Positions 1 through 8,589 of a stretch of 64,000 bases of DNA are shown here, one piece after another (the first letter of the stretch is position 1; every line of letters begins with the position of its first letter). Position numbers and translations under genes: made by a program. Source of the stretch: Streptomyces sp. TLI_171 (GTDB lineage: Bacteria; Actinomycetota; Actinomycetes; Streptomycetales; Streptomycetaceae); assembly GCF_003610255.1 (NCBI RefSeq), contig NZ_RAPS01000001.1, forward strand, positions 7,591,001-7,655,000, in the 5' to 3' direction. The notes beneath the pieces were generated by a model. It saw nothing but the letters and a program-made list of their open reading frames with translations. It was not told the DNA's origin and did not search any database.

Positions 1-473
1 TCCGGTACCGGGACCACCTCGATGCCCAGCAGCCGGGCCGCGCCCGTGAAGCCGACGTAGCACGGGTCCACCGCGAGCACCACGTCCTCGGGGCCGGCGC
101 ACAGGCCGCGCAGCGCCACCACCATCGCCTCCTGGGCGCCCGAGGTCACCATCACCGCCTCGGGCGGCACCTCGACGCCCTCGTCCTTCGCCAGCATCCG
201 CGCGATCAGCTCGCCCAGGTGGCCGTTGGTCCGCCCGTACTGCAGCAGGTGGCGGTCCCGCTGCGCGGCGTCCAGCCCGAGCCGCTCCAGGTGGGCCAGG
301 TAGGTGTCCAGGTAGCGGGGCAGGTCGGCGGCGGAGTGGAAGCCCTCGTAGGGGCGGCCTGCCGCCAGCGAGACGGCGTCCGGGAAGCGCGCCGCGACCT
401 CGTTCAGGAAGTTCATCGACGCCGAGGCCGGGTCGGACACCGACACGTGCAGGTCGGCGAGGGCGAGTTCCAT
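1..473 (-). CDS. hpgT: HpgT-like PLP aminotransferase, C-terminal part outside the window
   Basis: This is the N-terminal 157 residues of a fold-type I PLP aminotransferase; the rest lies beyond the left edge. The segments NFLNEV near the start, GRPYEGF, LQYGRTNGHLGELIARML and VTSGAQEAM follow the pattern of the glycopeptide-cluster hydroxyphenylglycine aminotransferases. Those enzymes convert 4-hydroxyphenylglyoxylate to 4-hydroxyphenylglycine using tyrosine as amino donor. The PLP lysine would be in the missing part, so activity cannot be checked. The ATG sits two bases after the stop of the hydroxymandelate oxidase gene, so it is the last visible gene of the same operon. Its partners HmaS (9511-10581) and Hmo (476-1684) make the assignment stronger than sequence alone. 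Another 2-oxo acid aminotransferase of the MocR/AspC type remains possible. Confidence 0.75.
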   Translation of the reverse strand, partial: MELALADLHVSVSDPASASMNFLNEVAARFPDAVSLAAGRPYEGFHSAADLPRYLDTYLAHLERLGLDAAQRDRHLLQYGRTNGHLGELIARMLAKDEGVEVPPEAVMVTSGAQEAMVVALRGLCAGPEDVVLAVDPCYVGFTGAARLLGIEVVPVP

Positions 474-475
474 CG

Positions 476-1684
476 TCAACTCCCGTTCGCAGGAAGCACG
501 GTGACCGCCGAGCGGTCGACTGCGGACAGCGCCGGCCGGCCCGCCAGCGCCATGGTGTGGGCGAGTTCCCCGGTGGCCAGGCCCAGCACCCCGGCCACCC
601 CGGCCGCGCCCCCGGCCGCCAGCCCCCAGAGCACGGGACGGCCCAGCAGCACCGCCCGGGCGCCCAGCGCGAGCGCCGCGAACGCGTCGCCGCCGCTGCG
701 CACCCCGCCGTCGAACAGCACCGGGCAGGCCCCGCCGACCGCGTCCACCACCTCCGCCAGCGCGTCCAGCGCGGCCGCCGCACCGTCCAGTTGGCGGCCG
801 CCGTGGTTGGACACCAGCACCGCGTCCACGCCGTGCTCGACGGCCAGCGCCGCGTCCTGCGCCGTCAGAACGCCCTTCAGCACCAGCGGCAGTTCGCTGC
901 GCGCGCGCAGCCAGGCCAGGTCGGCCCAGGTCACCGACGGGTCGACGGCCTCCGCGGTGTGCACCGCGAGCGCGGAGCGGCCCGCGCCCGGGCGGTGGGC
1001 GGACGCCATCAGCGCCGGGTCGACGTTGACCGCGGCGACGCCCGGCGGGATCGCGAAACCGTTGCGGGCGTCACGGTGCCGGCGACCCAACTGCGGGGCG
1101 TCCACGGTCAGTACCAGCGCCCGGTAGCCCGCCGCGGCGGCCCGGTCGACCAGACCCGCGAGGACGTCGCGCCGGCGCAGCCAGTACAGCTGCAGCCAGC
1201 GCGGTGCGGTGGACAGGGCCGCGATCTCCTCCAGCGTGCGGCTGGCGAACACGCTCACCACGTACAGCGCGCCGGCCGCCGAGGCGCCCCGGGCGGTCGC
1301 CGACTCGCCGTCGGGATGCGCCAGCCGGTGGTACGCGGTGGGCGCCACGCCGATCGGGGTGGCCAGCCGGGCGCCCAGCAGCTCCGTCGTGGTGTCGACG
1401 GCGGAGACGTCGACCAGGACGCGTGGCCGCAGCACCACCCGGTCGAACGCCCGGCGGTTGGCCGCCAGGGTGCGTTCGCCGCCGGCGCCGCCCTCGATGA
1501 AGTCGGTCACCTCGGAGGGGAGTCGGCGGTGAGCGAGGACCCGGTAGTCGTCGAGGCGGAGGACGGCCGCGGCGTCGCCGGGTTCGGCGCGGAGGAGCTG
1601 CGACGAGCCGGCGGGGCGGGACGCCGAAGCGGGGACGGGACGATCGTCCTGCGGCGACGGGGCCGCCTCCGGGAGGGGGGTCAT
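476..1684 (-). CDS. hmo: FMN-dependent 4-hydroxymandelate oxidase (Hmo-like)
   Basis: This 402-residue protein is an alpha-hydroxy-acid oxidase with a TIM barrel binding FMN. The active-site segment SNHGGRQLDG is at residues 292-301 (catalytic His294, substrate Arg297), the flavin lysine is in LVLKG near residue 270, and the phosphate-binding segment DGGVRSGGD is at 325-333. In this cluster the natural substrate is 4-hydroxymandelate from HmaS, oxidised to 4-hydroxyphenylglyoxylate with hydrogen peroxide as by-product. I chose the ATG at 1684 because it overlaps the upstream stop codon as ATGA; a longer upstream start would lie inside the neighbouring gene. The first about 40 residues are Pro/Ser-rich and extend beyond the usual family length. 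Lactate or mandelate oxidase are alternative activities within the family. Confidence 0.88.
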   Translation of the reverse strand: MTPLPEAAPSPQDDRPVPASASRPAGSSQLLRAEPGDAAAVLRLDDYRVLAHRRLPSEVTDFIEGGAGGERTLAANRRAFDRVVLRPRVLVDVSAVDTTTELLGARLATPIGVAPTAYHRLAHPDGESATARGASAAGALYVVSVFASRTLEEIAALSTAPRWLQLYWLRRRDVLAGLVDRAAAAGYRALVLTVDAPQLGRRHRDARNGFAIPPGVAAVNVDPALMASAHRPGAGRSALAVHTAEAVDPSVTWADLAWLRARSELPLVLKGVLTAQDAALAVEHGVDAVLVSNHGGRQLDGAAAALDALAEVVDAVGGACPVLFDGGVRSGGDAFAALALGARAVLLGRPVLWGLAAGGAAGVAGVLGLATGELAHTMALAGRPALSAVDRSAVTVLPANGS

Positions 1685-2358
1685 CGGGGCGGCTCGCCGT
1701 CGCCGGGTGCGCCCGCGAGTTCCCACCAGCCGGAGGTGGCCGGGTGGGTCGGGTCGGGGTGCGGGGGTGGCTGGACCGGGCGGGGGAGGGGTTCGCCGGG
1801 GCAAGCGTCGCCGAAGAGGAGGGCGACGCCGCGGCTGGTGGCGGGGACGGGGGCGGGGAGACCGGGGTCGTAGGGCAGCCAGTGCTGTTCGACCACCAGG
1901 AGCAGGGCGCGGCGCAGGCCGCCCGAGCGGGCGTAGGCCTCCAGCAGCCGCAGGGCCGTGGTCCCGGTGGGCGCGTCCTCGTCGGTGACGGCGAGGGCGA
2001 GTGGGCGGCCCGGGCAGAGGTGGCCGAGCCAGCAGGCGGTGGCCCGGCCGGGGGCGAGGTCGGGGACGGCGTGGGCGAGCACCAGCAGGTCGACCTGTTC
2101 GCCGGCGGGGACGGCGGCCCGGAACAGCGCCTCGGCCATCTCGCCGTACGACTGGCCCTGGCAGCCCGTCAGGTCCCGCTCGGCGAGCGGGAGTCCGTAC
2201 GGGGCCAGCAGATCGGTCAGGTAGCGGTGCAGGCGTTCGGCGTGGACGGGGTCGGCGGCCAGCGCGGCGGGGGCGGGGAACGCCAGCCGGGCGGCGCGGC
2301 GCAGACCCCAGGTGTCCAGGTGGGCGTCGGCGGGTGGGAGGAGGGTGCGGACGGTCAC
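1681..2358 (-). CDS. Half-length thiolase/ketosynthase-like protein
   Basis: This 225-residue protein begins with GTG in a GTGA overlap with the upstream carrier-protein gene and ends in an ATGA overlap with hmo. I do not recognise a named family with certainty. Residues about 70-165 (LLVLAHAVPDLAPGR, then TGTTALRLLEAYARSG, then ALLLVVEQ) resemble the first half of a thiolase-fold enzyme such as KAS III. The position where a nucleophilic Cys would be expected is not Cys, and there is no second thiolase half with His/Asn motifs. The C-terminal about 40 residues are Pro-rich. It may be a non-catalytic partner that binds acyl-carrier proteins or pairs with a full ketosynthase; that is inference. 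It sits between a carrier protein and the Hpg-pathway oxidase. Confidence 0.6.
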   Translation of the reverse strand: MTVRTLLPPADAHLDTWGLRRAARLAFPAPAALAADPVHAERLHRYLTDLLAPYGLPLAERDLTGCQGQSYGEMAEALFRAAVPAGEQVDLLVLAHAVPDLAPGRATACWLGHLCPGRPLALAVTDEDAPTGTTALRLLEAYARSGGLRRALLLVVEQHWLPYDPGLPAPVPATSRGVALLFGDACPGEPLPRPVQPPPHPDPTHPATSGWWELAGAPGDGEPPR

Positions 2359-2636
2359 TCGTCCGCCAGCAGGTTCGCGGCGACGTAGTCGGCGAGCGAG
2401 CCCACCGTCTCGAAGTTCTCGCGGCCGAGGTCCTCGACGCTGATCTCCAGGCCCAGTTGCTCCTCCAGTTCGAGGACGAGCTCCAGGCCGGTGGTGGAGT
2501 TGACGCCGAGCGCGGACATCAGGGCGGTGTCGGCACTCGCGCCGGTCACCTCGCGCTTGAGCACCTTCGGGAGCAACGCGCAGACGGAGTAGACCAGTTG
2601 GGCGCGCAGCGCGGGGTCGGCGGGGGAGAGGGACAT
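2355..2636 (-). CDS. Acyl carrier protein
   Basis: This 93-residue discrete carrier protein has the phosphopantetheine serine at Ser47 in LGVNSTTGLEL. Most carriers have Asp before this serine; here it is Asn, giving GVNS rather than GxDS. Acidic helix II (ELEEQLGLE) and the final SLADYVAANL helix match the ACP fold. The ATG is preceded by a GAAGGA ribosome site about 11 bases upstream. It lies 65 bases after the KAS III gene and overlaps the next gene by GTGA. It probably carries the aryl or acyl intermediate handled by the adjacent KAS III, condensation-like protein and AMP ligase. Confidence 0.88.
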   Translation of the reverse strand: MSLSPADPALRAQLVYSVCALLPKVLKREVTGASADTALMSALGVNSTTGLELVLELEEQLGLEISVEDLGRENFETVGSLADYVAANLLADE

Positions 2637-2701
2637 GCGGGTCCGGTCCTTCGGATGGAGGGTGGAGGGTGGAGGGAGGCGGGCAGGGCGGGAGGGGACG
2701 G

Positions 2702-3631
2702 TCAGTGGCGCAGGACCATGGCCGCGAAGGTCGCGCCGCGTCCGGCGCCCGCCGCGGCCATCACGTAGGGCTCGCCGGGCCGCAGCAGGCCGCGCTCGCG
2801 CGCCGTGCGGTGGTTGACGAAATGGTCGGCGCAGAAGACGTGGCCGACGCCCGCGACGTTGTCGAGCACCACCCGTTCGCGCGGGTAGCCGAGGGTCCGG
2901 CAGACCTGGTGCCAGGCCACCCGGTTGACGTTGTGCGGCAGGATCGCGCCGATCGCGTCCATCGCCAGGCCGGCCCGTTCGACGGCGGCGAGGACGGCTC
3001 CGGCCAGCGCCTCGGAGTAGATCCGCTGGAACTCCGACGCCTGCTCGACCGCGTCGGTGTCGAACTCGCCGCGCAGGTCCACCGCGTACGACAGCACCCG
3101 GTCCCGGTCCCCGCCGGGCGCGACCAGGCAGGCCCCGGCGCCCTCGCCGAAGAAGGAGGTGTCGGGGACCATGCCGGCCTCCGGGGTGAACGCCTTCTCC
3201 CCGGCCAGCACCAGCGCCAGGCCGTCCGGGTCGCCGTCGGCGGCCAGCAGCCGGCCCGCCGCGTCGATGGCCAGCAGGCCCGAGGCGCAGGCGTGGTGAC
3301 CGACCGCCAGCACCGCCGCCCGGTCCAGGCCCAGTTCCGCGCACAGCTCCCGGACCGGGTGGTGCGGGTACGGGGCTACGGTCGGGATCGAGCGGGCGTG
3401 CAGCACGTAGCGGATCCGCTGCTCGCGGCCGCGCAGCGCGGGCAGCGCGGCCACCGCGCCGCGCAGCAGGTCCAGCAGGGTGCCGCCCGGGTCGCGGGAG
3501 ACCTCGCCGAGACCGTGGTAGCGGCGGAAGATCTTGACCTGCATCGCGGTCAGGCCGAACCCGTCGGCCAGCTCCTCGATCGGCACCCGCCCCGCCGGCA
3601 GGTGGTCGGCCACCGCGAGCAGCGCCGTCAC
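2702..3631 (-). CDS. 3-oxoacyl-ACP synthase III (KAS III) family
   Basis: This 309-residue protein is of normal FabH/KAS III length. The nucleophile is Cys115 in GHHACASG, the decarboxylation histidine is His233 in PHNVNR, and Asn258 in LDNVAGVGH is in the place of the third active-site residue, so it looks catalytically complete. KAS III enzymes condense a CoA- or ACP-bound starter with malonyl-ACP, and some act as acyltransferases. The GTG start overlaps the stop of the condensation-like gene (GTGA). Gene order puts it with the AMP ligase, the C-domain protein and a carrier protein, so it may prime the chain with an aryl or amino-acyl starter, or transfer the finished chain. Which of these is not decidable from sequence. 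Confidence 0.88.
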   Translation of the reverse strand: MTALLAVADHLPAGRVPIEELADGFGLTAMQVKIFRRYHGLGEVSRDPGGTLLDLLRGAVAALPALRGREQRIRYVLHARSIPTVAPYPHHPVRELCAELGLDRAAVLAVGHHACASGLLAIDAAGRLLAADGDPDGLALVLAGEKAFTPEAGMVPDTSFFGEGAGACLVAPGGDRDRVLSYAVDLRGEFDTDAVEQASEFQRIYSEALAGAVLAAVERAGLAMDAIGAILPHNVNRVAWHQVCRTLGYPRERVVLDNVAGVGHVFCADHFVNHRTARERGLLRPGEPYVMAAAGAGRGATFAAMVLRH

Positions 3632-4983
3632 CGCACACCCCGCACGGTCGTCGCCGGGTCCAGGGCCGCCTCCACCGCTACCGCCTCGATGCCGCGGAGC
3701 AGCGCCTCGGCGTCCGCCGCGGAGAAGTGCCGGGTGTCGGTCAGCACCTCCACCAGCAGGCCGCCGGGCCGGTCCTCGAACTGCACCTGCAGCACGTTCA
3801 TCGACAGCTCCGCCCGGCGCACCCAGCGGAACTCGCCCATGGCCTGCGCCGCCCGCAGCCGCCGCGGCAGCTCGGCCTCCGCGACCGGCTCCGGCCGGTG
3901 CGCGCTGCGATCGTTGAAGAAGCACTGCACGTCGACCTGCTCGCCGCGCTCCGCCGACACCCGGGCGACCAGCGCGTTCAGGTCCTCCGGGTGGAAGTAG
4001 GCGTACTTGTAGCCCGCCAGCGCGGCCCGCGCCGCCCGCCCGACCGCCTCGTCCACGGTGCCGCCGTCCACGTCCAGCACCGCGATCCCGGCCTGGGCGA
4101 CCATGCACACCACGTCGCCGAGCGCCGCGCGGAAACGGTTGTTGACGACGGGCCGGACCACCACCGGGCCGCTGCCGCCCAGCCGGCGCAGCGCCACCCC
4201 GTACAGCGCCAGCAGCACCGACCGGGAGTCCGACCCGGTTCGCTCCGCGATCACCCGGAGGGCGATCGGCAGCGCGGGGGAGAGCAGCTCGCCCGTCCAG
4301 TGCGGGGGCGTCTCCGGGGCCGCCGAGGGCGGGAAGCGGCGGGCCGGGACCGCGCGCAGGATCCGCTCCCAGTGCCGCAGCGCCCGCTCGTTCTGCAGCC
4401 TGCCCGCCGGGGAACGCTGCCAGGCGGCCTGCTCCAACTGCTGCAGGCCGGTGACCGGTCCACTCGCCCGCCGCGCCACCTCGCGCAGCATGATCGCCCC
4501 GCCGGCGGCGTCCGCGACCAGGTGGTGCATCACCGACACCAGGTGCGTGGGCACGCCGCCGTCGCACACCACCGCCATCCGCACCGGCCACTGCTCCGCG
4601 TAGTCGAACGGTGTGGCGCGGTACTGCTCCTCCACCTCCGCCGCCAGCTCCTCCGGCGCGCCCCCGGCCGCCTCGTACACCTCCAGGCCGATCCGGCCGG
4701 AGTCGAACAGCTGCTGGGTGGGGTGGCCCGCCGCGTCGAAACGCAGCCTGGTCCGCATCGAAGGGAAACGGCCCATCAGGTACCGCAGCTCCTCCGCCAC
4801 CCCCGCCACCGTCGACCCGGCCGGCAGCGCCGTCCGGCCGCCGATCGGCAGCGCACTGCGCTGCGCCACCATCGCGTGCCAGATCTCCCACATGCCCCAG
4901 GACAGCTCGTCGACGCCCGCGCCCGGGCCCGCGAACTCCACCGTCACCCGCTCGGCCACCACCACCGTTCCCTGACCGGCCAT
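3628..4983 (-). CDS. Stand-alone condensation-domain-like acyltransferase
   Basis: This 451-residue protein has the size of a single NRPS condensation domain. The catalytic motif HHLVADA at residues 153-159 matches HHxxxDG with the final Gly replaced by Ala. The second half contains the expected LLALYGVALRRLGG and VVNNR regions of the C-domain fold. Such proteins form amides or esters between a carrier-bound acyl donor and an amine or hydroxyl acceptor. No NRPS module is present, so the partners are probably the discrete ACPs. A reasonable inference is amide formation between a polyketide acyl chain and the amino group of 4-hydroxyphenylglycine. Start and stop overlap neighbours (ATGA, GTGA), so it is translationally coupled. 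A role as ester-forming or chain-releasing acyltransferase is the alternative. Confidence 0.8.
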   Translation of the reverse strand: MAGQGTVVVAERVTVEFAGPGAGVDELSWGMWEIWHAMVAQRSALPIGGRTALPAGSTVAGVAEELRYLMGRFPSMRTRLRFDAAGHPTQQLFDSGRIGLEVYEAAGGAPEELAAEVEEQYRATPFDYAEQWPVRMAVVCDGGVPTHLVSVMHHLVADAAGGAIMLREVARRASGPVTGLQQLEQAAWQRSPAGRLQNERALRHWERILRAVPARRFPPSAAPETPPHWTGELLSPALPIALRVIAERTGSDSRSVLLALYGVALRRLGGSGPVVVRPVVNNRFRAALGDVVCMVAQAGIAVLDVDGGTVDEAVGRAARAALAGYKYAYFHPEDLNALVARVSAERGEQVDVQCFFNDRSAHRPEPVAEAELPRRLRAAQAMGEFRWVRRAELSMNVLQVQFEDRPGGLLVEVLTDTRHFSAADAEALLRGIEAVAVEAALDPATTVRGVR

Positions 4984-6611
4984 CAGATCGCCGCCGCCGC
5001 GGCCCGGTGGCGCTGGCGCATCAGGAACTTGCGGACCTTGCCGGTCGGGCCGACGATCAGGTCCCGCTCCGAGACCGCCACCACCTCGCGCAGCGTCGCC
5101 GCCGCGGCCGCCGTCAGCGCCGCCCGCACCGCCGGAACGCGGTCCGCGGACGGATCGGCGTCCGGGCGCAGGGCCAGCAGCACGTCGGTGACCACCCGCC
5201 CGTCCACCTGCAGCGACACCACCGTGCAGTCGTGCTCGTCCGGGCAGGCCGCCAGGATCCGCTCCTCGCTCAGCGCCGTGTACAGCCACTCGCCGCCGCC
5301 GAGGTCCACCGCGTCCACCGCCCGGTCCACGTGGAAGTAGTAGCCCTCCTCGTCGCGGTACATCAGATCGCCCGTCAGGTACCAGCCGTCCAACCGGTTG
5401 CGGTACGTCGCCGCCGAGTCGTTCCAGTACCCGGGCGCCAGCGTCGGCGCCTTCAGGCCGAAGTGGCCGACCTCGCCGACCGGCACCTCCCGGCCCGTCG
5501 CCAGGTCCAGCAGCGCCACCTCGGCGAACCCGTGCGGCACCCCGACGCAGCGCCCGTACCGCTCGGTGCCGGGGCGGTGGGTCAGGTGGAACGCCGAATG
5601 GCCCATCTCGGTCGAGCCCAGGCCGTCCACGAAGCTCGACCCCGGCACCCGCCGCACCCCCTCCCGGGTCACCGTCACCCGGGAACCGGACGCCACCAGC
5701 CGCCGGATGTGCGGCTCGTGCGCGCAGTCACCCGTGTTGAACCACAGCTCCACCGAATCCAGCCGGCCCCCGCCCAGGTCCAGGCGCGCCAACTGCGCCC
5801 AGGCCGCCGCGAAACCGAACACGCCCGTCGGCCGCCACCGCTCGATGCCGGCCAGCACCGCCGCGCCGTCGCCCTGCGTCGACAGGAACAGCACCTCGCT
5901 GCGGTTGCACAGCGCCAGGTTCAACGTCGAGACGCCCGCCGCGTGCGCGGCCGGCAGCGCGCTCAGGATCCGCCCCACCCCGCGGGCCCGCGGCGCCGCC
6001 AACCGGAACAGCCGGGTCGCCGCGAACAGGCTGGCGTGCGAATGCACCACCGCCGCCGGCATCCGGGTCGTCCCCGAGGAGTGCGTGATCACCACCGGGT
6101 CGTCCGCGTGATGCCGGTACGGGGCCGGAGCCAGCGCCGGATCGCCCGTGCCCGGCTCCGCCGCGTCCGCGTGCAGACCCGCCGGCAGCTCCTCGCCCGC
6201 CAGCCGCGCCCGCAGCTCCGGATCGGTCAGCAGCGCCACGCCGCGCAGCCGCCGCAGGTACTCGGCCGCCACGTCGCCCGGCAGGTGACGGTTCATCAGC
6301 GCCGGAACCGCCCCCAGCCAGGCCAGCGCCAGGAAGTTCAGCAGGCAGTCCGCCGAACCCGACACGTACAGCGCCACCGGGTCCCGCGGCCCCACCCCCT
6401 GCCCGTGCCACCACGCCGCCCGGGCCGCCACCCGCTCCCGCAACCGGCCCAGCGTCAACGGCTGCCACGCCGGGAAGCCGTCCACCGGGACGTCGAACGC
6501 CGCGCCGGGCCCGTCCGGGTCCGCGCCGTGCTCCAGCAGCTTCCACAGCACGTTGCCCGTGCCCAGGTCCGGGTCCGCGGCAAGCCGCGCCCTGATGCCG
6601 GTGTCCGTCAC
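4983..6611 (-). CDS. AMP-dependent acyl/amino-acid ligase
   Basis: This 542-residue protein belongs to the adenylate-forming ANL superfamily. The P-loop-like motif is SSGTTRMPA at 178-186, where the usual Gly and Lys of TSGTTGxPK are replaced by Arg and Ala. GSTEMGH is at 332-338, the ATP-binding Asp is in YLTGD at 411-415, and the C-terminal catalytic Lys525 is in GPTGKVRKF. The C-terminal lysine is therefore present although the P-loop is divergent. It should adenylate a carboxylic acid and load it on CoA or on a discrete ACP. Placed directly before the C-domain gene (ATGA overlap), it could activate Hpg, 4-hydroxyphenylglyoxylate or an aryl acid. The GTG start overlaps the upstream E1 beta stop. 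Confidence 0.85.
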   Translation of the reverse strand: MTDTGIRARLAADPDLGTGNVLWKLLEHGADPDGPGAAFDVPVDGFPAWQPLTLGRLRERVAARAAWWHGQGVGPRDPVALYVSGSADCLLNFLALAWLGAVPALMNRHLPGDVAAEYLRRLRGVALLTDPELRARLAGEELPAGLHADAAEPGTGDPALAPAPYRHHADDPVVITHSSGTTRMPAAVVHSHASLFAATRLFRLAAPRARGVGRILSALPAAHAAGVSTLNLALCNRSEVLFLSTQGDGAAVLAGIERWRPTGVFGFAAAWAQLARLDLGGGRLDSVELWFNTGDCAHEPHIRRLVASGSRVTVTREGVRRVPGSSFVDGLGSTEMGHSAFHLTHRPGTERYGRCVGVPHGFAEVALLDLATGREVPVGEVGHFGLKAPTLAPGYWNDSAATYRNRLDGWYLTGDLMYRDEEGYYFHVDRAVDAVDLGGGEWLYTALSEERILAACPDEHDCTVVSLQVDGRVVTDVLLALRPDADPSADRVPAVRAALTAAAAATLREVVAVSERDLIVGPTGKVRKFLMRQRHRAAAAAI

Positions 6612-7606
6612 TCTGCTCTCCTCCACCCGTCGCCGACCGGTCGTCGGACCACCTGCTCCACCGCTGCCCGTAGCTGCGCCCGGCTCGGCTGGCACGCCAG
6701 GTCGAGCGCCGGGGCGAACGGCAGCACCGCCCCGTCCGGGCGGGTCACCCGGCGCGGCGGGGCCAGCAGCCGCATCTCCTCGGCCGCCGTCGCCACCACC
6801 TCCGCCCCGATCCCGCAGGACCGGTTGGAGTCGTCGACCACCACCAGCCGGCCGGTCCGCTCCAAGGACGCCGCCAGCCCGTCCCAGTCGAACGGGAACA
6901 GCGACCGCGGATCGAACACCTCCACCGAGATCCGCCCCGCCACCTCCTCCGCCACCGCCAGCGCCTCCTGCACCAGGTGCCCGACCGCGACCACCGTCAC
7001 GTCCGTGCCCGCCCGGTGCACCCGGCCCACCCCCAACGGCACCGGCGCCAAGGCCGCCAGGTCCACGTCCTCCCGCACCCCCAGCGACCCGGCCGGCGCG
7101 AACACCACCACCGGGTCGTCCTCGCGCAGCGCCGACACCAGCAGCCCGTACGCGTCCGAGGGCGTGGCCGGCACCACCGTCTTCACCCCCACGTGCGCGA
7201 ACAGGCTGTACGGATGGTCCGAGTGCTGGCCCGCCCAGCTCTCCCGCGAGCCCGAACCCGGCAGCAGGTAGGTCACCGGCACCCGGGTCTGACCGCCGGT
7301 CATCAGCGCGAGCTTGTGCGCCTGATTGGCGATCTGCTCGAACACCAGGAACAGCAGCGCCGGGATCTGGAACTCGACCAGCGGCCGCACCCCCGCCAGC
7401 GCCGCGCCCGTGGCGAACGAGGTGAACGCCTGCTCCGAGATTGGCGTGTCCAGCACCCGCTCCGGGCCGAACCGCTTCAGCAGCCCCGCCGTGACATTGC
7501 TGACCGCCACCCGCACGTCCTCGCCGAACACGCACACGTCCGCGTCGCGCGCCATCTCGTCGGCGACCGCCCGGTTCAACGCCTTCAGGTACGACAGGTT
7601 CGCCAT
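6608..7606 (-). CDS. 2-oxo acid dehydrogenase E1 component, beta subunit-like
   Basis: This 332-residue protein is a transketolase-type pyrimidine-binding subunit. FGEDV near residue 27, DTPISEQAF near 53 and the C-terminal transketolase domain (LVVVDDSNRSCGIGAEV) are typical of PDH/BCKDH E1 beta. It pairs with the alpha subunit encoded immediately upstream (ATGA overlap). No E2 acyltransferase or E3 dihydrolipoamide dehydrogenase is in the window. The pair may therefore work without a lipoyl partner, as a decarboxylase or an acyloin-forming carboligase on a 2-oxo acid such as 4-hydroxyphenylglyoxylate, or may borrow E2/E3 from primary metabolism. The PglB/PglC proteins of the pristinamycin phenylglycine pathway are a precedent for an E1 pair in arylglycine metabolism. 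Confidence 0.88.
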   Translation of the reverse strand: MANLSYLKALNRAVADEMARDADVCVFGEDVRVAVSNVTAGLLKRFGPERVLDTPISEQAFTSFATGAALAGVRPLVEFQIPALLFLVFEQIANQAHKLALMTGGQTRVPVTYLLPGSGSRESWAGQHSDHPYSLFAHVGVKTVVPATPSDAYGLLVSALREDDPVVVFAPAGSLGVREDVDLAALAPVPLGVGRVHRAGTDVTVVAVGHLVQEALAVAEEVAGRISVEVFDPRSLFPFDWDGLAASLERTGRLVVVDDSNRSCGIGAEVVATAAEEMRLLAPPRRVTRPDGAVLPFAPALDLACQPSRAQLRAAVEQVVRRPVGDGWRRAE

Positions 7607-8589
7607 CAGCGCACCCCCGCGCCCGACCGGCCGCGCAGCCCCGACGCATAGAGGCCGTCCAGCGCCGAGGCCGGATCAGGGTGCGGACTGGTGAGCGCGA
7701 ACTCCACCGCGTAGTCCAGCAGTTGGCCCAGTTCCGCATCGATCGCGGCTCGCTGCGCCGCCGGGATCCGGGCGCCCTGCACCTCCAGCGGGTCCCGGGC
7801 CCGGCCCTCCGCCACCTCCGCCGCCGAGCGGTAGCGCGGACGCGCCGCGTGCTCCCAGGTGTGGTGCGCGTCCCAGCGGTACACCACGCACTCCAGCAGC
7901 GTCGGTCCGTCCCCGGCGCGGGCCCGCGCCACCGCCTCCGCGGTCGCCTCCCGCACCGCCTGCGGATCCGTGCCGTCCACCGTGCGGGCCGGGATGCCGA
8001 ACGCCCGGGCCCGGCCCGGAATGCTGCCCGCCACCGTGTCCGCCGTCCGCATCGAGGTCGCGAACCCGTTGTTCTCGCACACCAGCACCGTCGGCGTCCG
8101 CCACAGCGCCGCCAGGTTGAACGCCTCCAGCAGCACGCCCTGGCTCACCGCCCCGTCGCCGAAGTACGACACCGCGACCCGGTCCGAACCAGCCCGGCGC
8201 AGTGCCCAGGCCGCGCCCGCCGCGATCGGCACCGCCGCCCCGACGATCGCGTTCGCCCCCAGCACCCCCACGGCGAAGTCCGCCGCGTGCATCGAGCCGC
8301 CCCGGCCCCGGTTCAACCCCGTGGCGCGGCCCGCGAGTTCGGCCATCATCCGGGCCGGGTCGGCGCCCTTCGCCAGCACGTGGCCGTGCCCGCGGTGGGT
8401 GCTGGTGACCACGTCGTCCGGGCGCAGCGCGGCACAGCTGCCCGCCGCCACCGCCTCCTGCCCGGTGTACGGGTGGATGCCGCCCGGTACCACGCCCGCC
8501 CGGACCAGCTGCACCGCCCGCTCCTCGAAACCGCGGATCAGCGCCACCGTGCGGTACAGCGCCGCCGGGTCCGACGGATCGTCAGCCAC
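7606..8589 (-). CDS. 2-oxo acid dehydrogenase E1 component, alpha subunit-like
   Basis: This 327-residue protein carries the thiamine-diphosphate/Mg motif: GDG at 144-146 followed by ENN at 172-174. Upstream elements HPYTGQEAVAAG (39-50) and THRGHGHVLAKG (64-75) are standard for E1 alpha. The segment DAHHTWEHA lies near the region that is phosphorylated in eukaryotic homologues. The start is GTG at 8589, overlapping the dioxygenase gene by eight bases; there is no in-frame ATG until far upstream. Together with 6608-7606 it forms an alpha2beta2 E1 enzyme. The absence of E2/E3 genes is the main oddity and suggests a specialised decarboxylation or carboligation step in the cluster. Confidence 0.88.
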   Translation of the reverse strand: MADDPSDPAALYRTVALIRGFEERAVQLVRAGVVPGGIHPYTGQEAVAAGSCAALRPDDVVTSTHRGHGHVLAKGADPARMMAELAGRATGLNRGRGGSMHAADFAVGVLGANAIVGAAVPIAAGAAWALRRAGSDRVAVSYFGDGAVSQGVLLEAFNLAALWRTPTVLVCENNGFATSMRTADTVAGSIPGRARAFGIPARTVDGTDPQAVREATAEAVARARAGDGPTLLECVVYRWDAHHTWEHAARPRYRSAAEVAEGRARDPLEVQGARIPAAQRAAIDAELGQLLDYAVEFALTSPHPDPASALDGLYASGLRGRSGAGVR

